A program made the translations under genes and the position numbers. From Bacteroidetes bacterium ADurb.Bin145 (GTDB lineage: Bacteria; Bacteroidota; Bacteroidia; Bacteroidales; VadinHA17): a stretch of DNA of 53,382 nucleotides. The stretch spans positions 1-53,382 of the forward strand of contig MWDJ01000021.1 of assembly GCA_002070505.1 (NCBI GenBank), in the 5' to 3' direction. Numbering within the stretch: position 1 is the first letter of the stretch; the number at the start of each line of letters is the position of its first letter. Below are positions 23,908 to 33,406 of this stretch, one piece after another. A model generated the notes under the pieces. It was not told where the DNA came from, did not search any database, and saw only the letters and a list, made by a program, of their open reading frames with translations.

Positions 23908-25035
23908 ATGTTTGAAGTTCACTGCAGGGATACAGATTCCAGGGCAAGGACAGGAGTGTTCAGGACGCCTCATGGTGATATACCCACTCCAATTTTTATG
24001 CCTGTCGGAACAGCCGGTACTGTTAAAGGGATACTTCAGCGTGATCTTTACGAAGATATTGATGCAAAAATAATACTCGGTAACACTTATCACCTGTATC
24101 TCAGGCCCGGGACTGAGATCTTAAGACTCGCAGGAGGGCTTCACAGTTTTATGTCGTGGGATCGTCCGATCCTTACCGATAGCGGAGGATATCAGGTTTT
24201 TTCACTTTCCGATAACAGGAAACTCAGCGATGAAGGGGTGGTATTCAAATCCCATATCGACGGATCCTTACATAAATTTACACCTGAGAACGTTGTTGAT
24301 ATACAAAGGATCATAGGGGCAGATATCATGATGGTCCTTGATGAGTGTGCTCCATTTCCCTGCGACTACAGGTATGCAAAAAAATCGGTTGCCCTTACCC
24401 ATCACTGGCTCGACAGAGCGGTTGAAAGATTCAAAACTACTGATCCTGTCTGGAAAAATGAACAGTTTCTGTTCCCGATAGTCCAGGGAGCAACGTTCGA
24501 TGATCTTAGAAAAATGTCTGCCGAAAAAGTTGCAGAAACTGATATGGCCGGTTATGCAATAGGCGGATTATCGGTAGGCGAGCCGGCTGAAGAGATGTAC
24601 AGGGCTGTTGAAATTGTCAACGGGATATTGCCTGAGAATAAACCCAGGTATCTGATGGGAGTAGGGACTCCCGTCAATATACTCGAGGCTATCGGGAGAG
24701 GTATCGATATGTTTGACTGCGTAATGCCAACGCGTAACGGACGCAATGGGATGCTGTTTACCTCCAGGGGCATAATTAACATTAAAAACCGGAAATGGAC
24801 AGATGATTTCAGCGCCCTGGATCCTGATGCACCATCTGATGTAAGCATAAAGTATTCAAAAGCTTACCTGAGGCACCTTATAATATCGGGAGAGATCCTT
24901 GGTTCACAGATATCAAGTCTTCATAATCTTGCGTTTTATCTTAAACTTGTGAGCGAGGCCAGGAAGAAAATTGAAGAAGGAAAATTCAAAGCATGGAAAG
25001 AAGAGATGATAAAAAGACTTTCAGTGCGGCTGTAA
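23908..25035 (+). CDS. tgt: tRNA-guanine transglycosylase
   Basis: This 375-residue enzyme exchanges guanine-34 of certain tRNAs for the queuine precursor. The catalytic aspartates are in LTDSGGYQVFSL and FDCVMPTRNGRNG, and GYAIGGLSVGEP binds substrate. In well-studied bacterial Tgt a CxCxxC motif just before YSKAYLRHL holds zinc. Here that stretch (about residues 304-316) reads LDPDAPSDVSIKY and has no cysteine, although the later histidine (SLHNLAFYL) is kept. The barrel and length are otherwise normal. The LptF/G-like gene overlaps its end by 43 bp. Confidence 0.93.
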   Translation: MFEVHCRDTDSRARTGVFRTPHGDIPTPIFMPVGTAGTVKGILQRDLYEDIDAKIILGNTYHLYLRPGTEILRLAGGLHSFMSWDRPILTDSGGYQVFSLSDNRKLSDEGVVFKSHIDGSLHKFTPENVVDIQRIIGADIMMVLDECAPFPCDYRYAKKSVALTHHWLDRAVERFKTTDPVWKNEQFLFPIVQGATFDDLRKMSAEKVAETDMAGYAIGGLSVGEPAEEMYRAVEIVNGILPENKPRYLMGVGTPVNILEAIGRGIDMFDCVMPTRNGRNGMLFTSRGIINIKNRKWTDDFSALDPDAPSDVSIKYSKAYLRHLIISGEILGSQISSLHNLAFYLKLVSEARKKIEEGKFKAWKEEMIKRLSVRL

Positions 25036-26129
25036 AATCACTGAAACCTAAAATAGTCGATTATTATATTATCAGGAAATACCTTGGTACCTTCCTTTTC
25101 TGCCTTGTCCTCATCATAACAATCGCTGTTGTTTTTGATTTTACCGAGAAGATCGATAACTTCATGGAGAAAGCTGCTCCATGGCAGGCAATAGTATTTG
25201 ATTATTATCCTAATTTCATTCCATATTTCGCTACTCTGTTCGCTCCCCTGTTTGTTTTTATATCAGTTATCTTTTTTACGTCAAGAATGGCAGCCAATAC
25301 AGAGATCATAGCAATCCTGAACAGCGGCATGAGCTTCCGGAGGATGATGTGGCCTTATTTTCTGGCAGCCCTTGCAATAGGACTTATAATATTTTATCTG
25401 ACAAACTTCATCATACCGGAGGCAAACCTTAAAAGACTGGACTTCGAGGACAAATACTACAGGTCGAGGGCAAGGCGGTCGAACGTTGATAATATCCACA
25501 GGCAGGCATATAAGAATGTCTATGTCTATATAGAATCCTTCAGCCCTTTGTACCAGAGGGGACGTAATTTTACGATCGAAAAATTCAATGATGAGGGGAA
25601 ACTTGTTTCGAAGCTTTCCTCTCCAACAGTTATGTGGGATACGACTTCACATAAATGGACAGCAATTAACTATGTAAAAAGGGAGATATCTGACAGTGGT
25701 GAAATAATCACCAGGGGTGATAAGATAGATACAACTCTTACTGTTGAACCCAGGGATTTTTCAAGGGACCCCAGTGTTGTAAGCACCATGACTTACAGAG
25801 AACTTAACGATTATATTGATCTCCTTAAGCTTCAGGGATCAGAAGAGCTCAAGATGTTCCTCGTGGAAAAGCACCGGAGATATGCCGGGCCGTTCTCGGT
25901 TTTCATACTGACCCTCATTGGTGTATCCCTCTCTTCAAGGAAAATCAGGGGAGGTATCGGGATGAATATAGGTATCGGCCTTGCTTTAAGTTTTTCCTAT
26001 ATCCTGTTTCAGCAGTTTGCGTCGCAATTCTCGCTTAAAGGAAACCTGAGCCCGATGCTGGCTATGTGGATCCCGAATCTCATGTACCTTGTAATTGCTC
26101 TGGTACTTTATAAATTGGCTCCGAAATAG
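24993..26129 (+). CDS. LptF/LptG family permease
   Basis: This 378-residue YjgP/YjgQ family protein is a membrane subunit of the LPS export transporter LptB2FG. Helices lie at about 34-55, 75-100, 117-140 and three more in the last 90 residues, enclosing a periplasmic beta-jellyroll (about 150-290). Typical features are YYIIRKYLGTFLFCLVL near the N-terminus and RRYAGPFSVFILTLIGVSLS after the periplasmic domain. Whether it is F or G cannot be settled. The start lies inside tgt (43 bp overlap), and no better start is seen before the first helix. Confidence 0.88.
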   Translation: MERRDDKKTFSAAVKSLKPKIVDYYIIRKYLGTFLFCLVLIITIAVVFDFTEKIDNFMEKAAPWQAIVFDYYPNFIPYFATLFAPLFVFISVIFFTSRMAANTEIIAILNSGMSFRRMMWPYFLAALAIGLIIFYLTNFIIPEANLKRLDFEDKYYRSRARRSNVDNIHRQAYKNVYVYIESFSPLYQRGRNFTIEKFNDEGKLVSKLSSPTVMWDTTSHKWTAINYVKREISDSGEIITRGDKIDTTLTVEPRDFSRDPSVVSTMTYRELNDYIDLLKLQGSEELKMFLVEKHRRYAGPFSVFILTLIGVSLSSRKIRGGIGMNIGIGLALSFSYILFQQFASQFSLKGNLSPMLAMWIPNLMYLVIALVLYKLAPK

Positions 26130-26207
26130 TTACTCTGTTTCATCTATTTTCTTTAAAATTGTATTGCTTATTTCCCTGACAAAAAAATATTTCGCAAATA
26201 ACAAGAT

Positions 26208-27752
26208 ATGGCACTAAAAAGTAAGATAAAGGAACTTCAGGAAAGGAGGGAAAAGCTTCTCCGGGGGGGTGGTGAACAGGCTATTGAAAAACAGAAGGCT
26301 CTCGGTAAAAGGACGGCCCGGGAAAGGATAATGGCACTTCTTGATGAAGGTTCATTCAATGAGTACGATCTTTTCGTGGAACACGATGCACGCGATTTTG
26401 ATATGGATAAGAAAACCCTGCCAAGCGACGGGGTCATTATAGGTACGGGTACAATTTTCGGAGCTCCTGTGGCTATCTATGCTCAGGATTTCACTGTAGC
26501 GGGAGGTTCACTCGGACTGATGCATTCGAGAAAGATCACCAAGATTATGGATCATGCCCTTAAAATGAAGATGCCGCTCATAGGCATCAACGATTCAGGA
26601 GGTGCAAGAATACAGGAAGGTGTTAACTCCCTGGCTGGATACGGAGAAATATTTTTTCGCAATACTCTTTCAAGCGGAGTTATACCACAGATTTCCGTGA
26701 TCCTTGGTCCATGTGCCGGAGGAGCCGTTTATTCCCCTGCCCTCACTGATTTTGTATTTGTTGTGGATAACATTTCCAAGATGTTTATCACCGGCCCTGA
26801 GGTCATCAAGACTGTCCTTGGAGAAGAGATATCAATGGAGGATCTGGGAGGGGCCAGGGTTCACAGCGAGATAACAGGGAATGCCCATTTCTTCTCATCA
26901 AGCGAGGAGGAATGCTTTGCTCAGATCAAGAAGCTGATCACCTTCATTCCCTGGCATAACGGGCAGAAAGCCAGAACCGCTGACACTGCCGAACCTGATC
27001 CTGGGTTTAATATTGATAAGATCGTGCCTGATGACCCTACACTGCCATATGATGTGAAAGATGTTATAAAATCGACAGTCGACAATTCCGATTTTTTCGA
27101 AATAATGGAGAATTATGCCAGGAATATCGTGATCGGTTTTGGCAGGATAGGAGGAAGAACGGCAGGCTTTGTTGCAAACCAGCCTCTCGAGATGGCTGGT
27201 GTGCTCGATGTCGATTCCTCCGACAAAGCTGCAAGATTCATAAGATACTGCGATGCCTTTAATATTCCGATAATTACATTCGTTGACGTTCCCGGGTACC
27301 TTCCGGGTATTGATCAGGAACATGCCGGTGTAATAAGACATGGAGCAAAAGTATTGTACGCGTACAGCGAAGCTACTGTTCCGAAAATAACTGTGATACT
27401 AAGGAAAGCATATGGAGGAGGATATATTGCGATGGCTTCACGGCATCTGAGATCTGACTTCGTTTTTGCATGGCCAACAGCCGAAATAGCGGTTATGGGA
27501 CCTGAAGGTGCTGCAAATATTATTTTCAGAAAAGAGATAATGTCATCTGATGATCCTGACGGAACACGAAGGCTGAAAATAGAGGAGTACAAGAAAATGT
27601 TTGCCAATCCTTATGTTGCCGCATCACGGGGTTATGTTGATGCTGTGATCGAACCATCAGAAACAAGAAGATCACTTCTCCACTCTCTTGCCGTGTCGGA
27701 AAATAAAATGATCCAGGTGCCAGAGAAGAAACACGGGCTTCCCCCGTTCTGA
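26208..27752 (+). CDS. Acyl-CoA carboxylase beta subunit / methylmalonyl-CoA decarboxylase alpha (carboxyltransferase)
   Basis: This 514-residue carboxyltransferase moves CO2 between biotin and propionyl-CoA/methylmalonyl-CoA. Seen features are GKRTARERIMALLDEGSFNE near the start, IGINDSGGARIQEGVNSLAG, the oxyanion site GPCAGGAVYSPALTDFVFVV, and FVDVPGYLPGIDQEHAGVIR with AYGGGYIAMASR in the C-terminal half. Length is standard. A biotin-carrier gene follows 27 bp later. No biotin carboxylase or membrane decarboxylase subunit is nearby, so carboxylase or decarboxylase direction is open. MeaB elsewhere in the window supports a methylmalonyl-CoA pathway. Confidence 0.92.
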   Translation: MALKSKIKELQERREKLLRGGGEQAIEKQKALGKRTARERIMALLDEGSFNEYDLFVEHDARDFDMDKKTLPSDGVIIGTGTIFGAPVAIYAQDFTVAGGSLGLMHSRKITKIMDHALKMKMPLIGINDSGGARIQEGVNSLAGYGEIFFRNTLSSGVIPQISVILGPCAGGAVYSPALTDFVFVVDNISKMFITGPEVIKTVLGEEISMEDLGGARVHSEITGNAHFFSSSEEECFAQIKKLITFIPWHNGQKARTADTAEPDPGFNIDKIVPDDPTLPYDVKDVIKSTVDNSDFFEIMENYARNIVIGFGRIGGRTAGFVANQPLEMAGVLDVDSSDKAARFIRYCDAFNIPIITFVDVPGYLPGIDQEHAGVIRHGAKVLYAYSEATVPKITVILRKAYGGGYIAMASRHLRSDFVFAWPTAEIAVMGPEGAANIIFRKEIMSSDDPDGTRRLKIEEYKKMFANPYVAASRGYVDAVIEPSETRRSLLHSLAVSENKMIQVPEKKHGLPPF

Positions 27753-27779
27753 TAAATCTGTTTCTAAGCTGCTATTAAC

Positions 27780-28118
27780 ATGAAGGAAGAAAAAGAACTT
27801 GAATCGTTGAATATTGATTCTACAATCTATAAAACCCGTCTTAGCGGGAAATTCAAAAACAGGAAACCGTACAGCTTGCCTGATCCTTCCAGGGTATTGA
27901 GTTTCATATCAGGGACGGTACTGGAAATACTCGTTAAAGAGGGACAGGAAGTCAGAAAAGGCGATGATCTGATGATACTGGAAGCCATGAAAATGCAGAA
28001 CCGACTTAAGTCACAGCAGGATGGTTTAGTAAAGAAAGTCTGTGTAAAGCGTGGTGATAAAGTTATAAAGGGGATACTTCTCCTTGAGATTGAGCAAATT
28101 CACAGAATCCCTTCATAG
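27780..28118 (+). CDS. Biotin carboxyl carrier protein (biotin/lipoyl attachment domain)
   Basis: A 112-residue protein whose last 70 residues form a biotinyl domain: GTVLEILVKEGQEVRKGDDL, then the biotinylation motif EAMKMQN (target Lys at about residue 74) and VKKVCVKRGDKVIKG. The N-terminal 40 residues are not recognised and may dock to the carboxyltransferase. It follows that gene with a 27-bp gap and surely works with it. Its last 19 bp overlap the convergent ispE end. Confidence 0.92.
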   Translation: MKEEKELESLNIDSTIYKTRLSGKFKNRKPYSLPDPSRVLSFISGTVLEILVKEGQEVRKGDDLMILEAMKMQNRLKSQQDGLVKKVCVKRGDKVIKGILLLEIEQIHRIPS

Positions 28119-28918
28119 ATGACAAAATCCCTTATATCATGGGGGATATCAGGTTTTCCCTCAAAGATCCCGTATATTGTTGAACCGCTGCCTGACATTG
28201 AAGAGTATAGAGCTCCGGCTTTGTAAAGTGATTTTTTATATTCTTCAAGCTGAGGATATAGTCTGAATGCAAAGTCTTCAAAATCGTTAACAAGGCTCTT
28301 TTTCCATCTTGTAATGTCCTGACTAACTATCGTTCCCGGATTGGATGAGGTATCAGATGGTCTTGTATTCAGATAGGCTTCCCTTGTACTGATCCTTATA
28401 CGCGGATTTACAAGGACCAGCCAGAATCCGGAGAGGAAAGGTTCCAGTGGCTGCAATATCTCACCCCGGCCGGTCGCAATTGAAGGTACCGCATTGATGA
28501 AAAAGGGGCAATCGCTTCCAAGCTCAAGAGCCATGCTGATAAGGATGTCATTATCTATTGACAGATTGAAGTGCCTGTTAATTGTTTTTAATATGTATGC
28601 TGCATCTGATGATCCTCCTCCAAGTCCTGCACCGCTCGGAATAGCTTTATGCAGATGGATCCTGAAATAGGGGAGGGTATAGTGTTGCTTTAGCTTTTTG
28701 ATTGCCCTGATGACAAGATTCTTCTCAGGTTTAATGTGAATGTCATGCCCCGTCACAACAAGCGCGTCCTCATGAATTTTTTCAGGCTGTACTACAAATT
28801 CCAGCGCATCGCAGAAATCAACCGGGTAAAAAACAGTCTCGATGTCATGAAACCCATCAGGACGCTTCCGGATCACCTTTAGTCCAAGGTTGATTTTTGC
28901 TTTTGGAAATGCGATCAT
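28100..28918 (-). CDS. ispE: 4-diphosphocytidyl-2-C-methyl-D-erythritol kinase
   Basis: This 272-residue GHMP kinase of the MEP isoprenoid pathway phosphorylates CDP-methylerythritol with ATP. It starts MIAFPKAKINLGLKVIRKRP, has the ATP-binding loop PSGAGLGGGSSDAAYIL (about 91-107), FHDIETVFYPVDFCD as the substrate region, and a C-terminal SSMSGSGSTIYGIF. All are as expected. It converges on and overlaps the biotin-carrier gene. Confidence 0.95.
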   Translation of the reverse strand: MIAFPKAKINLGLKVIRKRPDGFHDIETVFYPVDFCDALEFVVQPEKIHEDALVVTGHDIHIKPEKNLVIRAIKKLKQHYTLPYFRIHLHKAIPSGAGLGGGSSDAAYILKTINRHFNLSIDNDILISMALELGSDCPFFINAVPSIATGRGEILQPLEPFLSGFWLVLVNPRIRISTREAYLNTRPSDTSSNPGTIVSQDITRWKKSLVNDFEDFAFRLYPQLEEYKKSLYKAGALYSSMSGSGSTIYGIFEGKPDIPHDIRDFVIYEGIL

Positions 28919-28934
28919 TGGCTGGGATTTGATG

Positions 28935-28942
28935 CAAAAATA
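28935..28942 (-). promoter_or_regulatory. Promoter element TATTTTTG for ispE
   Basis: Minus-strand TATTTTTG fits TAnnTTTG and lies 16 bp before the ispE start. The rest of the 212-bp ispE-dnaB gap is AT-rich and holds only the two promoters listed. Confidence 0.5.
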
Positions 28943-29059
28943 CCATTAGCTTTTGAATTTGAAGTAAATAATCAGAATATTAGCTTTTCAACAAGTTTTT
29001 AACACTATTCTGTTTGTAATAAAAACCAGCTTCATTCTTTAGTGAAATATGGTTATTCA

Positions 29060-29067
29060 TACCTTTG
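29060..29067 (+). promoter_or_regulatory. Promoter element TACCTTTG for dnaB
   Basis: TACCTTTG matches TAnnTTTG and lies 63 bp before the dnaB start, leaving a leader of about 55 bases. Confidence 0.55.
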
Positions 29068-29130
29068 AAACGTTCGGAATTTATTCCGTAAGTACCTTTT
29101 AAAAAATTGTAAATCAGAAAGATAATATTA

Positions 29131-30651
29131 ATGGCGAAACAAACAAAACCAGCCCGGCCGCCTTTAGTGGCATTACCTGATCTGGGAAGGGTTCCCCCTC
29201 AGGCAATCGATATGGAAGAAGCTGTGCTGGGTGCTATAATGCTTGAGAAAGAAGCTGTTATAGCTATCCTCGATATACTTAAGCCGGAGAGTTTCTATAA
29301 AGATGCTCACCGTAAGATATTCAAGGCAATATCTGACCTGTCAGCCAGGGAATTCCCGGTGGATCTTTATACCGTGACAGAGGAGCTTAAGGCTCATAAC
29401 GAGCTCGACAGTGTTGGTGGACCTCTGTATCTCACCCAGCTCACTTCGAAAGTAGTTTCAGCCGCGAACGTCGATTATCACGCCAGGATCGTAGCACAAA
29501 AATATATTCAGCGCGAACTTATCAGAGTATCTACTGAGATACAGACCCGTTCATTTGATGACACATGGGATGTCACTGATCTGCTTGATTACTCGGAGAA
29601 TGAACTTTTCCAGATAGCTGAAGGCAATATCAAGAGAGAAGTATCTCCTATCAATATGGTCATCAAGGAAGCAATAAAGGAGATAGAAGAAGCCGGCAAG
29701 AGGGAAGATGCTCTAGTCGGGATCCCTTCAGGATTCACAAAGCTTGACCGTCTCACCTCCGGCTGGCAGAAATCCGAACTCATTATAATCGCTGCAAGGC
29801 CATCAATGGGGAAAACGGCTCTTGCTCTCTCAATGGCCAGGAACATGGCAGTCGACCATGGAAAGAAAGTAGCCATCTTCTCCTGCGAGATGTCGTCAGT
29901 TCAGCTTGTCAACAGGCTTATTATTGCCGAAACGGACATATCGGGTGAAAAGATCAGGAACGGCAGGCTGTCTGAAGAGGAATGGAAACAGCTTGATACA
30001 CGCATCAAGAAGCTGGTGCAGGCCCCAATATTCATTGATGATACTCCCGCCATTTCAATTTTTGAACTGAGGGCAAAATGCCGCCGGCTGATGGCACAGC
30101 GCAAACTGGATATTGTAATAGTTGACTACCTTCAGCTTATGTCAGGCCCCGACAATGCGGGCAGCAGGGAACAGGAGGTAAGTAATATATCGCGGTCTCT
30201 TAAAAGCATAGCCAAGGAACTTAATGTGCCGATTATAGCCCTTTCCCAGCTTAACAGATCAGTCGAGATGAGAGGCGGTACCAAGAGACCTCTTCTGTCT
30301 GACCTCCGCGAATCAGGTGCCATAGAACAGGATGCCGATATGGTTGTCTTCATTCACCGCCAGGAGAAATTCGGTATCCTGACTTTCGAAGACGGATCAT
30401 CAACAAAAGGCATTGCCGAAATAATCCTTGCCAAGAACAGGAACGGCCCTGTCGATGATGTAAGACTTCGGTTCCGTGAAGAGAGGGCCCAGTTTGTCGA
30501 TATCGATGAATTTGATATTGAAAACATCCCTGAACCCGGGTTTACACAAAGCATAACACTCGGTTCCAAGATGAACCATGATAAGCTTAAGAAGATGGGC
30601 AGCGATTTCGACCAGGAAGTCGATTTCAACGATGAACCCCCCTTCGCTTAA
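29131..30651 (+). CDS. dnaB: Replicative DNA helicase DnaB
   Basis: The 506-residue hexameric helicase unwinds DNA at the replication fork. The N-terminal collar domain (PPQAIDMEEAVLGAIMLEKE onwards, about 22-120) is followed by a RecA-like motor with Walker A ARPSMGKTALAL (about 222-233), Walker B DIVIVDYLQLM and the arginine-rich VRLRFREERAQF near the end. No intein interrupts it. It stands alone, convergent with the DUF5686 gene (13 bp between stops). Confidence 0.97.
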   Translation: MAKQTKPARPPLVALPDLGRVPPQAIDMEEAVLGAIMLEKEAVIAILDILKPESFYKDAHRKIFKAISDLSAREFPVDLYTVTEELKAHNELDSVGGPLYLTQLTSKVVSAANVDYHARIVAQKYIQRELIRVSTEIQTRSFDDTWDVTDLLDYSENELFQIAEGNIKREVSPINMVIKEAIKEIEEAGKREDALVGIPSGFTKLDRLTSGWQKSELIIIAARPSMGKTALALSMARNMAVDHGKKVAIFSCEMSSVQLVNRLIIAETDISGEKIRNGRLSEEEWKQLDTRIKKLVQAPIFIDDTPAISIFELRAKCRRLMAQRKLDIVIVDYLQLMSGPDNAGSREQEVSNISRSLKSIAKELNVPIIALSQLNRSVEMRGGTKRPLLSDLRESGAIEQDADMVVFIHRQEKFGILTFEDGSSTKGIAEIILAKNRNGPVDDVRLRFREERAQFVDIDEFDIENIPEPGFTQSITLGSKMNHDKLKKMGSDFDQEVDFNDEPPFA

Positions 30652-30664
30652 AATGACGAAAGGT

Positions 30665-33388
30665 CTATTGTAGTTTCAGTACCAGCCTTATGCCTATATC
30701 TTTGTATTTCAGGTCCTCAAAACCTGCATACACTCCAAGTTCGCCTATAAATGAGATCTCACTGACACTGTAACCGATCTCGGTATAGTTCCTGTGAAAC
30801 CTGGAGCCAAGATATGACAGGCTTATATTCTCCCTCATCAGTGTCTTGCTGAGTCCGGGAAGATATTTTAACATCAGGTATGGGGTGGTGAATTTGATAT
30901 GGGCATCGCCATAGAATTCCGGTGTGCTGAGCGAATAATATGATGGCAGCCTGAAGGCGTCCTGGTAATCATTTATTAGGAGAGGAAGAGGCTGTGCATT
31001 AAAGTGAAAGAAATCGTAATAGGTAAGCCATGATTTATTGAGGAATCCTCCTGTTCCGATCCTCCAGTAAAAAGAACTGAAAGCGCCGATACTTGTTTCT
31101 TTCCCAACATATAATTTCAGCATGTCAAAATGCTTCCAGGGTTCTGTAAGCTCACTGAACTCATTTATCCCGTGTTTCCATGTAAACTCGAATGTGGGCC
31201 ATTCAGAATCCAGTGGCACCTTTGTGCCATTACTGATCCTGTATCTCTGTTTCGGAGTAAATGTAACATTTGTTACAATTTCATAATGTTCCTGATCACG
31301 AAGAGCATAATCCGGATCAGCTCCGGGAACCAGATATTTATTATCAGGGATATTATCGGAATATTCTCTTGAAGTATTTATCAGAGTAAAGCCGGTAGTA
31401 TTCTCAAGGGTTTTTCTATTGTCATATCCGGCAGTCAGTTCAATACTAAGACCATTAACAATCTCTCCCCTGTATCCGAAATAAACATATCTCGTATCAT
31501 ATAGTTTAAGATAATTCCTTTCCATAAAAAGCGTTGTCACAGTGTTCAGTAATGTACTGATACTCCCTCCGGTGCTTATATCCCTGCTTATCATTCCCGT
31601 CCGGAAAAAGAGCTGCTTATGTTTTATCCTGTCGAAGCTGTAACTGCCATTTAATCTCCATAATAGGGATTCCCTGCTGAAGGCCCATTTTATTTCCGGC
31701 GATAGTGAAAGAGACGAATTGTTTTTCCACCTTTTTGAAAGCCTGAAATCCATACCATAGATGAATCCGTCAACAGTATTGAAACTGAAATTATCAGATT
31801 CGATCAGTCCTCCAAAGTTGAAATTTAAACCGGTGGTGTCAGACCATGTATGTCCGAATCCTGCCCTGGACAGGGCTGTTACAAACCTGTTTTTCTTTCT
31901 GGTCCTGCCGGGAGATATAGAATCAGTCTGTATTTCCTTAAGTGATGATTCTCTCCTGATACTGTCGCGGATCCTCAGGCTTTTCATCTCCAGTTCAGAA
32001 AGAGGTATTGGTCTTATCGCAGCCCAGTACGCACTGTCTTTTTTCCCTGCATTTTCGTCAACGATTTTTGTTGTATTGTCTTTTACTTCCAGGCTGTTAC
32101 GAATACTATCAGGGATCGATTCTTTGGATTCTTTTTTCATGATCCTTGAAAGTCTTGCCATATCCCGGTTGCTGAGTTCTTCTTTTGTGAGTATTTCCTC
32201 TATCTTCTGCTGGTTCCTGGATGTAACTGCTTCATTTGCTGCTGCCGGCCCTGCGAAAAAGTCGGAAGTCACAACTGCAGGTTTCTGCAGGGCCTTGTTT
32301 GGCTTAACTTCCAGGTACCTTACTGAACTGCCGTATTCAGCATCAGCTCTGACACCAACGATACCTATATTCATTGCGAATTTATGACTTACGGGCATCC
32401 AGATGTCATCCTGCACAGGTACGTATAATTGCTGAATATTAATTTTTCCTGCGATATTATCGTTTGTGAGATCAACACTCTGGAGACACCAGAGGTCCTC
32501 AATTATTGTTATTGTGCCTTCAAAAAGCTGCTGACTTTTTACTTTCGGCGTAACCTGTATTTTGTTTATAATATTATTCCCCTGCGATGTAGCTCCAAGA
32601 TACCTGAATCTGTAATGTGAGAAAGCCTGTGGTGACAGAGGGGAAATAGCTATGTTGGCCAGCAGGGGTTCATAGAAACTGGCCTGTATCAGATCCATTG
32701 GTGAAATGCTTACATCCTGCTCCGGCAGTGTGCTGTTTACTGAAATGACCTTCTGAACATACTTATCGGGGGCCGTGAATTCAACTTCATTGAATGATTC
32801 TATCATGAAAACGTCCCCTTCCCTTATTCTTCTTACCTCAGTCCGGGTACCTTTTTCATTACGGACGCTTATTGTCATCTGCTTCTGAAGCAGTCTTGGC
32901 AATCTGTTAAAAATGAGATTTCCCTTTATATAAACATCAGCTTTATAATGACTAATGTTATTCAGGTAATAGGGAGCCATTCCTATTGTTTTTCTCATTA
33001 TGCCGTAAGCCGGATCCTCACCGGTTGCTGTTATCCTTACTTCCGGTATCTGATAATACTGGAGGGGCAGGATAACATTCTTTTCAATAACCTGGTCGGT
33101 GACGGCCATTTCAAATGACACCGGCGAGTATCCGAGGCTTTGATAGGTGACCTGGTAACTGCCAGGAAGAAGTTTTATTTCATAGTCGCCTTTTGCATTG
33201 GCTGTTGTTCCCTGTCTTAGTTGCTGAATATAAACTGTAGCATAAGGGACGGGTTCTCCCGACTGGCTCGTTATTCTCCCTTTGATCATCTGAGCCGCAG
33301 CAGGTGAAAGATTTAAAATGGAGAAGATAAGGATAATGGTCCCGAAAATGGTAAGCTGAAGTAATTTATTTAATAACAACCTGTTCAT
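30665..33388 (-). CDS. DUF5686 outer-membrane protein with carboxypeptidase-like regulatory domain
   Basis: This 907-residue protein begins with a signal peptide (about 1-33). A carboxypeptidase D regulatory-like domain follows (MIKGRITSQSGEPVPYATVY, about 35-115), then a DUF5686 body and a C-terminal outer-membrane beta-barrel of alternating aromatic strands ending IGIRLVLKLQ. It resembles TonB-dependent receptors only in the first domain; no TonB box or plug was recognised. Its role is unknown. Lysine- and serine-rich segments occur near residues 395-500. The upstream minus-strand neighbour rsmI is only 18 bp away. Confidence 0.85.
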   Translation of the reverse strand: MNRLLLNKLLQLTIFGTIILIFSILNLSPAAAQMIKGRITSQSGEPVPYATVYIQQLRQGTTANAKGDYEIKLLPGSYQVTYQSLGYSPVSFEMAVTDQVIEKNVILPLQYYQIPEVRITATGEDPAYGIMRKTIGMAPYYLNNISHYKADVYIKGNLIFNRLPRLLQKQMTISVRNEKGTRTEVRRIREGDVFMIESFNEVEFTAPDKYVQKVISVNSTLPEQDVSISPMDLIQASFYEPLLANIAISPLSPQAFSHYRFRYLGATSQGNNIINKIQVTPKVKSQQLFEGTITIIEDLWCLQSVDLTNDNIAGKINIQQLYVPVQDDIWMPVSHKFAMNIGIVGVRADAEYGSSVRYLEVKPNKALQKPAVVTSDFFAGPAAANEAVTSRNQQKIEEILTKEELSNRDMARLSRIMKKESKESIPDSIRNSLEVKDNTTKIVDENAGKKDSAYWAAIRPIPLSELEMKSLRIRDSIRRESSLKEIQTDSISPGRTRKKNRFVTALSRAGFGHTWSDTTGLNFNFGGLIESDNFSFNTVDGFIYGMDFRLSKRWKNNSSLSLSPEIKWAFSRESLLWRLNGSYSFDRIKHKQLFFRTGMISRDISTGGSISTLLNTVTTLFMERNYLKLYDTRYVYFGYRGEIVNGLSIELTAGYDNRKTLENTTGFTLINTSREYSDNIPDNKYLVPGADPDYALRDQEHYEIVTNVTFTPKQRYRISNGTKVPLDSEWPTFEFTWKHGINEFSELTEPWKHFDMLKLYVGKETSIGAFSSFYWRIGTGGFLNKSWLTYYDFFHFNAQPLPLLINDYQDAFRLPSYYSLSTPEFYGDAHIKFTTPYLMLKYLPGLSKTLMRENISLSYLGSRFHRNYTEIGYSVSEISFIGELGVYAGFEDLKYKDIGIRLVLKLQ

Positions 33389-33406
33389 CGATGATTCTGA
33401 ATAGAA

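Noticed and set aside
28919-29130. Possible small RNA or origin features in the ispE-dnaB gap
   Set aside because: The sequence is AT-rich but shows no DnaA-box clusters, no stable hairpin with a T-tract and no conserved RNA motif; only promoter elements were supported.
31761-32387. 208-residue plus-strand frame within the DUF5686 gene
   Set aside because: It is antisense to a complete outer-membrane protein gene, and its Ser/Leu-rich composition is typical of antisense frames.
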